DNA of 58,817 bases from Temnopleurus reevesii (Eukaryota > Echinodermata > Echinoidea > Temnopleuroida > Temnopleuridae). The stretch lies in contig BQKZ01000510.1 of assembly GCA_036244855.1 (NCBI GenBank), positions 24,575 through 83,391 on the forward strand. Reading direction: 5' to 3'. Below, one piece after another: positions 50,201-57,260 of this stretch. Position 1 is the stretch's first letter; each line of letters begins with the position of its first letter. The notes under the pieces were generated by a model. The model made no database searches, was not told the DNA's origin, and worked only from the letters and a program-made list of their open reading frames with translations. The translations under genes and the position numbers were made by a program.

Positions 50201-53200
50201 ACATTTGCTTTGCTCGAGGGACACTTGTTCAGACAGATATTTTCATTAAAGGTCATAACCAAAAGAATATTCTAACTAAGATATTGCCAAGAGTTGAAAT
50301 TCTTGCCAAGAATCAAAAGTAGGAAAAGATTTTCCTGCTTTATCCAATGCAGCTGTGTAATTCAGCTCTTTTAAGCTAAATATAGGAATCACCTGAATAT
50401 CAAGAACGTTCATAGGTTCTATATATTTACAGACAATTCACAGACGATCTCACAATTTGTTAAACATTTTTGGTATTCTATTAAAGTTAATTGCCAAAAT
50501 GCTTGTTATTATTTTAAGTTCATTTTGAAGCTTTATATTTCGATGTATGCATATTTACTTTTGTGTGTTTTTTTTTCTAGTGTTTTTCTGTTATAGGGCC
50601 CCTGTGAAAAACAGTGCTGTGATCACTGACTGGGCAACCCTACTGAAATAAAACAAATGAATAAATAGATAAATAAATTTAAAGATGACAATCTTAAAAA
50701 TATTGGCCGCACATTCTATTCTACATGTATAAGATGCGGTACCATGCAGGGGTGATTTTCGACAGGTGGCTTGTAAAATGTTGCTGTGAAAAACAGTATT
50801 TCACTAGTCAAAGTTCACATATTTTTCAATGTTGGACACTTTTTTCAAAAATCTTCTGGGATAGAAATGAATTTCAAACTTTCAGAAATTGTTACTTAAA
50901 AAGATATCCAGAAGATTTAGATACTGTAAATTTTATCTTGTCTTTATATGATTTGACACTGTTGAAAAACACATGCCTTTAAAGATGATGGTGGTGGTAT
51001 GAACTGCAAATGTCATTCCTTTGGATGAAATTAAGGCAACATCTAATGACGTCGCACTTCCCACGTGTTGAACGAAAGAGGAATTATAACCGTGGCAGTA
51101 TTTCCTTGGGTAGATGATGACATTTGCTTTGCTCTAGGGTCGTTTGTTTCTGAAACAATCTTCATTATGATGATGATGTGCTTTGGATGTCTTCAATCAT
51201 AAAGGTTAAGACAACTTGATTTAACATCAATGTTTCATGTGTTGAACAAGAGAGAAACCACAGACATACATGTACATAGAAATACTTTTACTTAGAATCA
51301 TTAGTTTCCTTGGCAGCATCATGATATCTGCTCTGCTTTAGGGACTACTTGTTCTTTCTTCCATTCTCATTAAAGTAGAACATAGAACATAAAGTAATGT
51401 ATTTTCCATGAACAGTATTAATGAAATGCAATTAAACAATTTTCAAATCTGTTTGTGACCACCTGACTATAGTTAAACCAGCTTTTCTTGCTTTATCCAA
51501 TGTTGTGTATTCCAACTATTAAAAGCTCTATAGGAATCACCCGAATATTAAAATTCATCTGATCTTTAAAACATTGGCCGCACACTGTTTTATATAAAAA
51601 GAAATATCTATTAAAAAGGTCACTTGTCTACATTGGCTAATTATTAGATTCCTGCCAAATAATGACAGCCAGACTTCAATGAATTCATTTTCCTCAGTGT
51701 CTTTTGGAAACGATCTACAGACTAAGGGGATATTGTTCAAAAGTTGCAATTGATCGCAAGTCGCAGTTGCCCAGATCGCGCCAATCAAAATCATTGTTTC
51801 ATACGCGTCATTCGCAAAGTTGATTTGCAGTTGATTTTGGACAACATCCCATAAGGCAAGGAAGTACTATGACAACGATGACTGATGAAACAAATAAAAT
51901 AACCATAACCATCATCAGCCTAGAGTGAGTTTATTTGGAGCCAAACAGGCACAAATATGCGGAGTGATCAATTGATTTAAGAAAGGAATGGAGACGAGTC
52001 TATTTGTACTCAATGATCATCAGTCATTCTGTTTCCTCGTTCTCCTATTCATGAACCAAAGAGATCTCACTATATTACCTCTTTGGATGAACACTTTTCA
52101 GACTATTGTAGGTATATGTAGATAAACAAGCACACTTTTTCTTTGCTTCAACTTCATGGTTTGGAAATGTTTTCTTCAAAAAATAGATCAAGAATCGCTT
52201 TTCCATGTACATATATATGGAACATCATTATTAAAATCTGTCTAAGCGCCTTTTTGTAAGGGTCTATTACACCTGCATCATATTTTAAGATGTTCACACA
52301 GATTTTAGTGCATGTACTGTACAATTAAATGCATTTGATGGCAATACACATCGATATAGCGAATAAAGAGTTTCCCAAACTACTACGTGCAAACTAATAA
52401 TACCTATGATATGCATACATTTGACATCAAGCAGACTACATGTATAAAACAATTTCTCCCTTCTATATATAATTATATTCTATCAAAATCATAGCAGAAA
52501 TTTTAATGAAGGTCATCAATTCATGGACTGGTCTGTGTTGTCAAGGAAAATGTTTGAAGCACAATTAAATGAGTGCCTTATATTCTACGGTTTCTAATCT
52601 TGTCGACATTCCTAGATATGCACAAATACTTTCTAGAAATGGCATGCTATAAGCTTCCCCTATTTGTGCAAAGTTTAGAGCTTTGGATTTTGAATCAAAT
52701 TGAAATTTCTCAGCGGCAGTATTCAAATCAGGGGTATCATACTGCTGAAGTACCAGAAATATCAACAACATAAAATGGACGGAAAAGGAGGTATTTAGCG
52801 CTTAAATGGTTGGCCCAAACTGTACACTGTACATGATGCACCCCCCTTCCCCCCAACATAGAGGGAAATCCTAATACTAGACAAAGAGGACGAGTCCTGT
52901 TAATGGGAATAGCCAATTACCATAGCAATATGAATCATCGCAACATCACTCGTAATAGACAGTGGAGCAAATTACACAAAGACATCATTGAAATATGTGT
53001 TATAAACTTTAATAATGCAAGCATCATTGTGATTATAACCAACGTATCATTGTAATAATTTTATGAAACAGACTCCACATAAAAGCAAAATCTACTTTGC
53101 AGGAATCACCAATAAAATAAGTACAATCACTCACTGACAGCTGGAGTCGGATGTTGCCTAATTTCGAGGTGGATACATCATGAATTTATTTGTTCATTTC

Positions 53201-56200
53201 ATTTCCACTCATCAAGCAAAATTGGTGTTTGGAAAATCATGCTAGATTGAAGCTCATTAATTACTTACCTCAGGGTCAACGGAATATTTTTTGTTCTTAA
53301 TGATGATTAAGAGAGAATGGTTTAAAATCACAACAATTCTACTACGAATCGAGATACAATTTACAAATATGCACAGTAGTACTGAATGTTTATAAAAACT
53401 GTAGAATGGCCTGTAAAAACTAATTCCTGTAACATCTGCACTTCAATATACTCAAATTATTTGGCTAATATGCCATCAATATAAATCCCAGAACAATGAA
53501 TATTGGTAATCTGATTCCTCTCAGCTTTATAGTTAATGACTTTTACTGTAATGTGCTCCCAATCATAATTTGAAATAAAAAGCTGACTAAAATCTCAAAA
53601 CTATAGATGAACAAATTCAGAAATGTTTCATATCTTCCCCCTAAGCAGGCAGCAATAATGGTACACCTTCCAGTAAGTAACAGGAATTTGTATACTATCT
53701 CGAGTTGCTAATGAGATAATGTACATTGTACAAATGTACATTGTACAAATCTACATGGTGATAGCATAGACAGATGAAGCAGGGCGTTCATAATTCCCTC
53801 CTCTGTTTGCCGTACACACTCCAGGTCAAACATAAAAGGAAAATATTTGATATCTCCCAGGACCTGTCAAAAATTGGACATTGATCAAACAACTCTCATA
53901 ATATCTGGCAACAAAGAGCCCATTTTGTGTGTGTCGACGGGGCGTTTAAAAACCCACATGCCCAAATGCATCGGGGCAACAGAATTGAGCCATCGGGCAA
54001 GTAAATGAAATTATCACTTGCCAAAAATGGCAATGAATGGGTTTAAACTTGTATAAATTTTGATTGCCAGTGAATTCTTTGTGAGAATCCAGTTGCAAGA
54101 TCATTTATCAATTAACATTTGACCAACTTCATTGACAGCTCAGCCAAATTTAATGTTATACACTGCACATGCATGTGCTGGTGCTTTTGTTTGCTTAAAA
54201 TTATGTTCTGTTGCTAGAGACATTGATGTTCAGGGCAAGTAATGCAAACAATTCTTGTAGCACCCGGGGCCAATTGCACAAAATAGTCTTAGCAATCCTC
54301 TTCATGCAAAGGCATCCTCCTAACAATGTCGTATCGACGCTAACGTCTATAGATGCTAGAAGGATGGCACAAGAAGTCAAGACATCAATAGCAAGAAGAG
54401 GAGAGCAAAGAGCATTTTGAGCAATCATCCCTGGAGTATTAGCAGACAATTCTGTATCTCATTCATAGCTCTATTAAACCCACTTGCCCACTTACCTGGG
54501 GCAGGTGAAAATGCTGTGTGGGCAAGCATTTCTATATTAAGTCACTTGCCAAAATGGGCAAGTGGTCACTCTTACAGCTCAGCAAAATTAATATCAACAC
54601 ATCAAGACTTAAATATACACATACTTTTCCTTTTGGTTAACTTGTTAAACACTTTTTCTCCAATAAAATTCATCGTTGTTGTACAAGCATTAATTGATCA
54701 TAAATTTCAACATGAGCTGATACCAATGTGAGATGTATTCTATGCCTGAATAAAAAAAAATGTCAATGAGGAATTCAGGCAAGCAGTTTTTCTTTCAGGG
54801 GAAGTCAAATTTAGAATCACTTGTCCAGTCAGGCCAGCATTTGAAAATATTTTTGAAGAGGCCTTTCATTGAAAGATTGTGATTAATTCCGCTGGGTGAC
54901 GTAATGATAGATAGAATTTATTAAATATTGTCGCCAACGTCACCCAGCGGAATTAATCACAATCTTTCAAACAGATTAGATTCACATAGAACCTTATCGC
55001 TAGGGCGCTCCGGTGGTCTAGTGGTTATGACACTGGTCTAGTCATCCAGAGGTCGTGGGTTCAAGTCCCACCCGGTACAGCCTATGAATTTTTTTCATAG
55101 CCTCCGGGTAACTTCACACAGCAGTATAGCGTGTGCACCCCTTTGTGGGCTGTTGGCAACAATATTGAATAAATTCTATCTATCAGGCCTTTCATTGTTC
55201 CTCAAATAGGCACATCCAAGGGGGGGGGGGGGGATCTACAGTTCTTACCATTGTGTGACTCCCCTTATGCCCCAGCCCCCCTTATTAGGAGGGAGTTGGA
55301 GACCTATATTTCTTTTTTTTTTTTGCTTGTCACCAAGCAGCAGGAATCGCTGCTGGCCCCCTCCTCCTTATTGGCCAGTCCTGTACTATTCTTAAATATT
55401 CAAATCTATATGGTGATTAAAACTAGAGGAGGGGAGTTCATATGATATCACTCTGCATGAGTTCTACATTTGCAATTGATCGATCGAAGAGTAAAGTCTG
55501 GGCATTTTACTGATTTAGTAATGAGCTTGCCCGAAAGATAAATCACTACTGATTCATACCCCATTGATTTCCTTTCTAATCTTTTCATTGTCTGCACTTC
55601 TCTACTAATTATGACATCAACATCTGTTACTGAATCTAAATTGACTGTATGCACTTGATAAGCATTTACTAATTAAAGGGGAACTTCACCCAGGCATTGA
55701 ATTGCGCTCAGAGAATGAAGGAAAATACAATGGTCAATCTGTGAAAATTTGAGCAAAATCCGACAATCCATTCAAAAGTTATGAACTTTCAAAGTTTTGA
55801 TTTACACCCCTCATGGGCTCCTCAACTTGGCAACATACAGGCACAAAATGGCTGCCAACATGGAGAACTCTCCATTCACTTTGTACACAGAATTTCACAT
55901 TTTCTTCTTTTTCAAGAAAAGTAGACGAAATTGTACTTTCCTCTTCAAGTATGATATATGGGCATTTTGATTCTGCATGCATTTCGGAAGGAATTTTGTT
56001 GATTTATTGTCTACTTTTCTCGAAAAAGAAGGAAATGTGAAATTCTGTGAACAAAGTGAATGGAGAGTTCTCCATGTTGGCAGCCATTTTGTGCCTGTAC
56101 GTTGCCAATTTGAGGAGCCCTTGAGGGGTTTAAATCAAAACTTTGAAAATTCACAACTTAGATTGTAGGATTTTGCTCAAATTTTCACAGATTGACCATT

Positions 56201-57109
56201 TCTTTCATCCACTGAGCACAAATCAATGCCTGTGTGAAGTTCCCCTTTAAGTATGATCAGGGTTTATGCCTTGAAAAAAAGGAAGAGAATAATCTTGTAT
56301 AGTCTATAATTAATGGACATTTCAATTTTAAACCTTAGGAATCTAAGCATTCGGAGGTGAGAAAATATAATCATCACCATCTTCTCTCCTTCAATTTTGT
56401 TTCCTCTTTTTTTTAATCGCACTCTCATACATTTATCTCTCCTCCATTTTATGATAAAAATGACTATTTTTAGTATTGGTGAACAAGATTCAATGGAGAA
56501 ACTGTAAAAAAGTGTAATCAAAAGCCAATGGGCAACAAAATCTGCCATAATTATTGAAGTCTCAACAGTCCATTTCAAATAGATACCTTCTTGTATCTAC
56601 CAGAAATGAAAAACAATCTGGTAAACTAAAAGATTTATAGAGCAGAATTATACTTTGCTATCTATAGACTGGACATACTTTTAATGTTTACTTTAAATTA
56701 ATAATTCACTGCAGAAGAAATTTGATTGAATTTCGAAGCCCAAGAAGACAGTCTAATAAAAAATGGAAAGGATTGTTTAACCTTTGAATAATGTATGAAA
56801 GATATCTTCCAATCATTTCATTGTATACCTTCTCCCAACAGGATGTGAAAAATTTTAGTAAATAAATGGGTCGACCAATGTATTGCACAAACGAAACGAC
56901 GTGGTTACAACAGCTGCATCCAGCGGCCACTCTGATACAACCTTGCGGTAGCACAGGGCGAACCCACCCACCAACTCTCGCTCACTCTAACCCGAACAGA
57001 TTCATCATTTTCGTTAACGATTTTGCTCTGTTTACATACCTAAAGCTATCGCCAATGTATCCAAGAATATGAAGCCACACTTGGCTATTCCTCCATTCGT
57101 CCCTGCCAT
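14136..57109 (-). CDS. PLPP: Phospholipid (lipid phosphate) phosphatase, complete six-exon gene
   Basis: Joining 57109-57040, 45492-45332, 41467-41133, 38914-38857, 20214-20038 and 14261-14136 gives 927 nt, a 308-residue protein plus TGA. The PAP2-superfamily catalytic signature is complete: C1 KNVVGRLRP (K140, R147, P148), C2 PSGH (193-196, catalytic-site H196), C3 SRISDYKHHWSD (241-252, H248 and D252). Six hydrophobic segments fit the family topology (about 12-34, 62-86, 108-136, 197-213, 222-240, 255-271). A sequon NLT at 160-162 sits in the predicted extracellular loop between C1 and C2, where vertebrate LPPs are glycosylated. Family members dephosphorylate lysophosphatidate, phosphatidate, sphingosine-1-phosphate and ceramide-1-phosphate at the plasma membrane or in the lumen, ending lipid-mediator signalling and making diacylglycerol. 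Length is close to vertebrate PLPP1-3 (roughly 285-311 residues). Which vertebrate paralogue it matches cannot be settled by eye. No catalytic residue is missing and there is no frameshift. Confidence 0.95.
14273..14590. repeat. GA-rich microsatellite (CT on the transcribed strand) next to the exon 6 acceptor
   Basis: About 320 bp of GAGA, GGGA and GGAA variants. On the minus strand it is a continuous pyrimidine stretch ending 11 bp from the acceptor AG of PLPP exon 6. Leu/Ser/Phe/Pro-rich frames across it are artefacts. Confidence 0.9.
15334..15511. mobile_element. MITE with AAACACGATATAAACTATTT termini
   Basis: The left end AAACACAATATAAACTATTT then CCGAAAA...AAGTTGAACGCA is mirrored at the right by TGCGTTCGACTT...AAAACAGTTTATATCGTGTTT. 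Related sequence lies at 360-465, and a solo palindrome at 20286-20345. Confidence 0.65.
15690..15870. repeat. 100-bp tandem duplication
   Basis: TTTTATACAAAATA at 15701 recurs at 15801, with matching AGGAAATCTAGAA and TCATACAACCAAAG downstream of each. Confidence 0.8.
16187..16313. repeat. Inverted repeat with ~50-bp arms
   Basis: The left arm CCCCAATCACATAGAAGCCC ends ACTCTTTGTT. The right arm AACAAAGAGTAGTG ends ACTTCTATGTGACTGGGG. Probably a MITE remnant. Confidence 0.65.
20038..20214 (-). CDS. PLPP: PLPP exon 5 (TM5 and catalytic motif C3)
   Basis: This 177-nt, phase 0-0 exon encodes residues 209-267 from LYMQSRW to GGSIAAAM. It contains TM5 and SRISDYKHHWSD (241-252), where the nucleophilic histidine H248 is held by D252. 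The acceptor CCTCTACAG has an undetermined base (N, 20224) in its pyrimidine tract. The donor is taken as ATG|GTATGG at 20037-20036, because this keeps exon 6 in frame and preserves the 18-residue spacing between SDV and SDxF seen in human LPP1. A stronger-looking GTGAGA donor lies five bases further on. Confidence 0.92.
20286..20345. repeat. 60-bp palindrome of the AAACACGATA family
   Basis: AAACACGATACAAACTATTT with CTGAAAA faces TTTTCGGAAATAG and TTTATATCGTGTTT, with a 5-base centre. It lies about 70 bp upstream, on the transcribed strand, of the PLPP exon 5 acceptor. Confidence 0.75.
22688..22860. mobile_element. pogo/Tigger-like MITE, copy 1
   Basis: A 173-bp element with ends CAGTCTAACCTCGTTATAAG and TTTATAACGAAGTTTGACTG, preceded by TA. 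The CAGT..AACCTC..TATAACGA terminus is characteristic of pogo-like Tc1/mariner elements. The second copy is at 32284-32460. Confidence 0.75.
22926..23175. repeat. Diverged tandem repeat, ~102-bp unit
   Basis: GGTTTACACTT, GAAACAT(A/T)..ATGTTTCAGAAA and ATGACAGTT recur in order at about 22989 and 23091, with a partial third unit upstream. Confidence 0.65.
24530..25000. repeat. Three diverged tandem copies, 139-173 bp apart
   Basis: AATGAGGTGA occurs at 24592, 24731 and 24904, each followed by GGGA or GGAA, then AGGCCTTG and AAGGGAAGTGT. TTGAATCATTCCCAGGTCTT precedes the second and third copies. Confidence 0.75.
25530..25570. other. 41-bp assembly gap
   Basis: A run of N inside a G-rich stretch. 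Frames crossing it are not meaningful. Confidence 1.
26950..28005. repeat. Minisatellite with 119-140 bp units in a higher-order pattern
   Basis: The motif TATAGGATGGGCAAAGGGCA begins (with variants) at 27061, 27199, 27320, 27460, 27599, 27718 and 27857. Spacings are 138, 121, 140, 139, 119 and 139 bp, so they repeat every three units (about 398 bp). Units contain AGGGGTAATAAG and AGAGGTAACAAGGGGTAATG. Frames of up to 294 codons on the minus strand (Tyr/Pro/Leu-rich, repeating) come from the repeat and are not a gene. Confidence 0.93.
29829..29988 (+). mobile_element. tRNA-derived SINE, copy a, 5' part
   Basis: Starts GGAGGCGCCG with A box TGGTGTAGTGG (29839-29849) and B box GGTTCGAATCC (29883-29893). 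The body AACCCAGGTGAGGTGAATGG and ACCTGGCAGGAATATTTA follows. It is interrupted by a LINE fragment and resumes at about 30359. Confidence 0.85.
29989..30358 (-). pseudogene. 5'-truncated CR1/L2-like LINE: C-terminal end of reverse transcriptase
   Basis: On the minus strand, residues read SSLLHVPRSHHSWGDHRFSH then AGPSLWNNLPITIRQ and SFKSLLKTHLF before a stop at 30154. This is the well-known C-terminus of CR1/L2-clade polyproteins (VPRxxxxxxGxRxFxxxxPxLWNxLPxxIR, SFKxxLKxHLF). Only about 65 codons remain, with no catalytic RT or endonuclease domain, so it is dead. The 3' end runs GACCTGTGCGCTTCAAATAA and an ATT-rich tail. It sits inside the SINE, antisense to it. Confidence 0.85.
30359..30472 (+). 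mobile_element. tRNA-derived SINE, copy a, 3' part
   Basis: Continues the SINE after the LINE insertion: GCTGCCGGGCTAAAGCCAGG, TTGAGCACTCAGAGTGG, then GTGAGCTATATAAATTGC and an (ATT)n tail. It matches the intact copy at 35530-35795. Confidence 0.85.
32284..32460. mobile_element. pogo/Tigger-like MITE, copy 2
   Basis: Ends AAGTGAAACCTCTTTATAAC and CTTTATAACGAGGTTCCACT-G, followed by TA. Similar to 22688-22860. Confidence 0.75.
33577..33712. repeat. Arm fragment of TTAA family II
   Basis: Matches part of the right arm of 28593-31083 in the same orientation: ACGCGAACTCACACAC, GACAATACCACCGATCGC and CCCGTGCGAAAGCACCTAGC. No termini are retained. Confidence 0.8.
34124..34677. mobile_element. TTAA-flanked foldback element related to family I
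   Basis: The left TTAA at 34124 is followed by AGGAAGACCAACCCCTGGAA. The right end is CCAGAGGTTAGTTCCCCT then ATAA. Inner TGTGAAAATTTGAGCAAAA mirrors TTTTGCTCAAATTTTCACAG. It is about 550 bp and diverged from the other copies. Confidence 0.7.
34955..35255 (-). mobile_element. tRNA-derived SINE, copy b
   Basis: Same family as 29829-30472, reversed. The 5' end GGAGGCACCATGG is at 35255. The A box region carries a short internal duplication (GTGTAGTG twice), the B box is GGTTCGAATCC, and the tail is CACTATATAAATTGC plus (ATT)n. Confidence 0.85.
35530..35795 (+). mobile_element. tRNA-derived SINE, copy c, cut by the N gap
   Basis: Head TGCGCCGTTGTGTAGTGG, decayed B box GATGCGAATCC, then the uninterrupted body GAATATTTATTCTTTGAAAT and GCTGCCGGGCTAAAGCCAGG to GTGCGCTATATAA, directly against the gap. 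Confidence 0.85.
35796..36339. other. 544-bp assembly gap
   Basis: A run of N within PLPP intron 4, beginning exactly at the SINE tail, where reads from repeat copies commonly collapse. Confidence 1.
36503..38085. repeat. Two pairs of diverged direct duplications
   Basis: AATGAATTCTGACACAGTT at 36503 recurs at 37133. The block 37310-37525 recurs at 37871-38085 with shared AATAGTGGTTCAAGT, GAAATGTGAATA, ACATTATTCATCTT and GGTTGAACTGTAAAAT. Confidence 0.7.
38161..38372. mobile_element. Short TIR element (MITE)
   Basis: The left end ATATCGTCACCGGTTTTACG then AACCG is mirrored by CGGTTCGTAAAAACGCTGAC then GATAT at the right. About 212 bp, no coding sequence. Confidence 0.65.
38857..38914 (-). 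CDS. PLPP: PLPP exon 4 (catalytic motif C2)
   Basis: This short 58-nt exon has acceptor CTCTTTCAG and donor GTG|GTAAGT. After finishing R189 it encodes RSFPSGHAAVAVYTMLFVV (190-208). PSGH holds the histidine that protonates the leaving group in PAP2 enzymes. Phases (2 in, 0 out) match exons 3 and 5. Vertebrate PLPP genes, as I recall them, have an exon of the same length at this point. Confidence 0.93.
38915..41132 (-). other. PLPP intron 3
   Basis: Donor GTAAGA, acceptor CTTTCAG. Mostly AT-rich sequence with no gene seen. Contains the telomere-like tract at 40505-40535. Confidence 0.85.
40505..40535 (+). repeat. Degenerate interstitial telomere-like repeat
   Basis: TTAGGGTTGGGTTAGG followed by TTTTAGGTTAGG: three to five imperfect TTAGGG units in direct order. 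Confidence 0.55.
41133..41467 (-). CDS. PLPP: PLPP exon 3 (TM3 and catalytic motif C1)
   Basis: This 335-nt exon has acceptor TTCTTTAAAG and donor CG|GTAAGA. It encodes residues 78-188 and two bases of R189. It carries TM3, motif C1 (K140 to P148) followed by HFLDICQPDF, and the start of the loop with N160-L161-T162 and cysteines C163 and C177. This region is the best single match to LPP proteins. The ATG at its start is internal, not a translation start. Confidence 0.95.
43192..43414. mobile_element. Family I foldback element, short copy
   Basis: TTAA-AGGGGAACATAACCCAGA at the left and TCTCT-TTAA at the right (223 bp), with inner ATCAATCTGTGAAAATTTG mirrored by CAAATTTTCAAATTCCGATC. Confidence 0.75.
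44361..44555 (-). mobile_element. tRNA-derived SINE, copy d, decayed
   Basis: On the plus strand ATTATTACCCTGGCT, AGGTTGAGTGCAGCACAGTG and GCTGAAGGAAATTAATGCCA match the reverse of the other copies. The tRNA boxes are no longer intact. Confidence 0.7.
45332..45492 (-). CDS. PLPP: PLPP exon 2 (TM1 end, first extracellular loop, TM2)
   Basis: This 161-nt exon lies between acceptor CATCTTTCAG and donor GTAAGT. It encodes residues 25-77, including the family-typical block HRGFFCSDETLSYPYKDSTV, which matches the RGxFCxDxSIxYPYKxxTI region of vertebrate LPPs. It starts in phase 1 and ends in phase 0. In mammalian PLPP1 the equivalent segment is encoded by mutually exclusive exons. I saw no second version of this block in introns 1 or 2. 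Confidence 0.94.
46635..46816. repeat. G-rich repeat with CCTAGCCAGG / CCTGGCTACACCCC ends
   Basis: The ends are short inverted repeats (CTAGCCAGGAG and CTCCCTGGCTAC) around a G-rich interior with poly(G) at about 46762-46773. Confidence 0.45.
49896..49976. mobile_element. Foldback MITE family III, half copy
   Basis: Only the right half: CACAAGAAGTCAAGATGTCT, AGACGATAGCCAAGACC and ATTTCGAGCGATCGACCCCT. Confidence 0.75.
54266..54431. mobile_element. Foldback MITE family III, full diverged copy
   Basis: GGGGCCAATTGCACAAAATA at the left, GCATTTTGAGCAATCATCCC at the right, and centre GTCGTATCGACGCTAACGTC, nearly identical to 6089-6279. Confidence 0.8.
54859..55197 (+). mobile_element. tRNA-derived SINE (second family) with 5' hairpin and 13-bp target-site duplication
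   Basis: Direct repeats AGGCCTTTCATTG at 54859-54871 and 55185-55197 bound a 313-bp element. It carries A box TGGTCTAGTGG (55014-55024) and B box GGTTCAAGTCC (55058-55068). The T arm pairs GTGGG with CCCAC, but the acceptor stem pairs only five of seven, so it is not a tRNA gene. The 3' tail is AATTCTATCTATC. The 5' part is a perfect 34-bp inverted repeat (54869-54902 and 54937-54970; its first three bases lie in the duplication). The 34-base loop is an antisense copy of the element's own 3' tail. Confidence 0.85.
55673..56250. mobile_element. TTAA-flanked palindromic element, family I, most complete copy
   Basis: 578 bp with ends TTAA-AGGGGAACTTCACCCA and TGTGTGAAGTTCCCCT-TTAA. Arms of about 250 bp are inverted copies (GGCAACATACAGGCACAAAA against TTTTGTGCCTGTACGTTGCC). 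The unpaired centre is about 80 bp (55928-56007). Frames across it reflect the palindrome. No transposase. Confidence 0.9.
57040..57109 (-). CDS. PLPP: PLPP exon 1 (start codon, start of TM1)
   Basis: The 70-nt coding part encodes MAGTNGGIAKCGFIFLDTLA plus IAL and the first base of V24. The start is chosen because an in-frame TAA lies five codons upstream (57124-57122) and no other in-frame ATG intervenes. The donor reads TTTAG|GTATGT. The reading frame continues in phase 1 into exon 2, completing the first hydrophobic helix. It is too short to stand out as an ORF and was found by reading back from exon 2. Confidence 0.9.
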
Positions 57110-57260
57110 CGTTAAATGAGTTTAGTCACTATAAAACCAGTTATTCCACTTAAATTCACCGTATATGTCTGACTTCCACAGCAGTCGACGAAATCGAAAA
57201 CAATGAATAGAGCGTGCGCGTGACGTGCACGCCGCGCTGCACCATGCCAGTGTCACGTTC
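57110..57260 (-). promoter_or_regulatory. Presumed PLPP 5' UTR and promoter region
   Basis: The sequence just upstream of the start codon. It includes a CpG-rich patch (57211-57240) containing GCGTGACGTGCACG, with a CRE half-site TGACGT. No TATA box is convincing on the minus strand. Position and local base composition are the only support. Confidence 0.3.

Larger units (their letters stand above)
45493..57039 (-). other. PLPP intron 1 (11.5 kb)
   Basis: Donor GTATGT, acceptor CATCTTTCAG. Includes a TIR-like repeat (46635-46816), weak dispersed repeats (49970-51640, with TTTGCTTTGCTC and ATTGGCCGCACA motifs in more than one place), two family III elements, a SINE with hairpin, and a full family I palindrome. 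46820-49890 and 51650-54260 show no gene. As a long first intron it is a natural place for enhancers, but none can be seen by eye. Confidence 0.85.

Noticed and set aside
55011..55085. tRNA gene
   Set aside because: A and B boxes are good, but the acceptor stem pairs only 5 of 7 and it sits in a SINE with target duplications.
55779..56168. Similar 60-75 codon frames on both strands (also 2957-3154)
   Set aside because: They arise from the palindromic TTAA element; both arms encode the same text on opposite strands.
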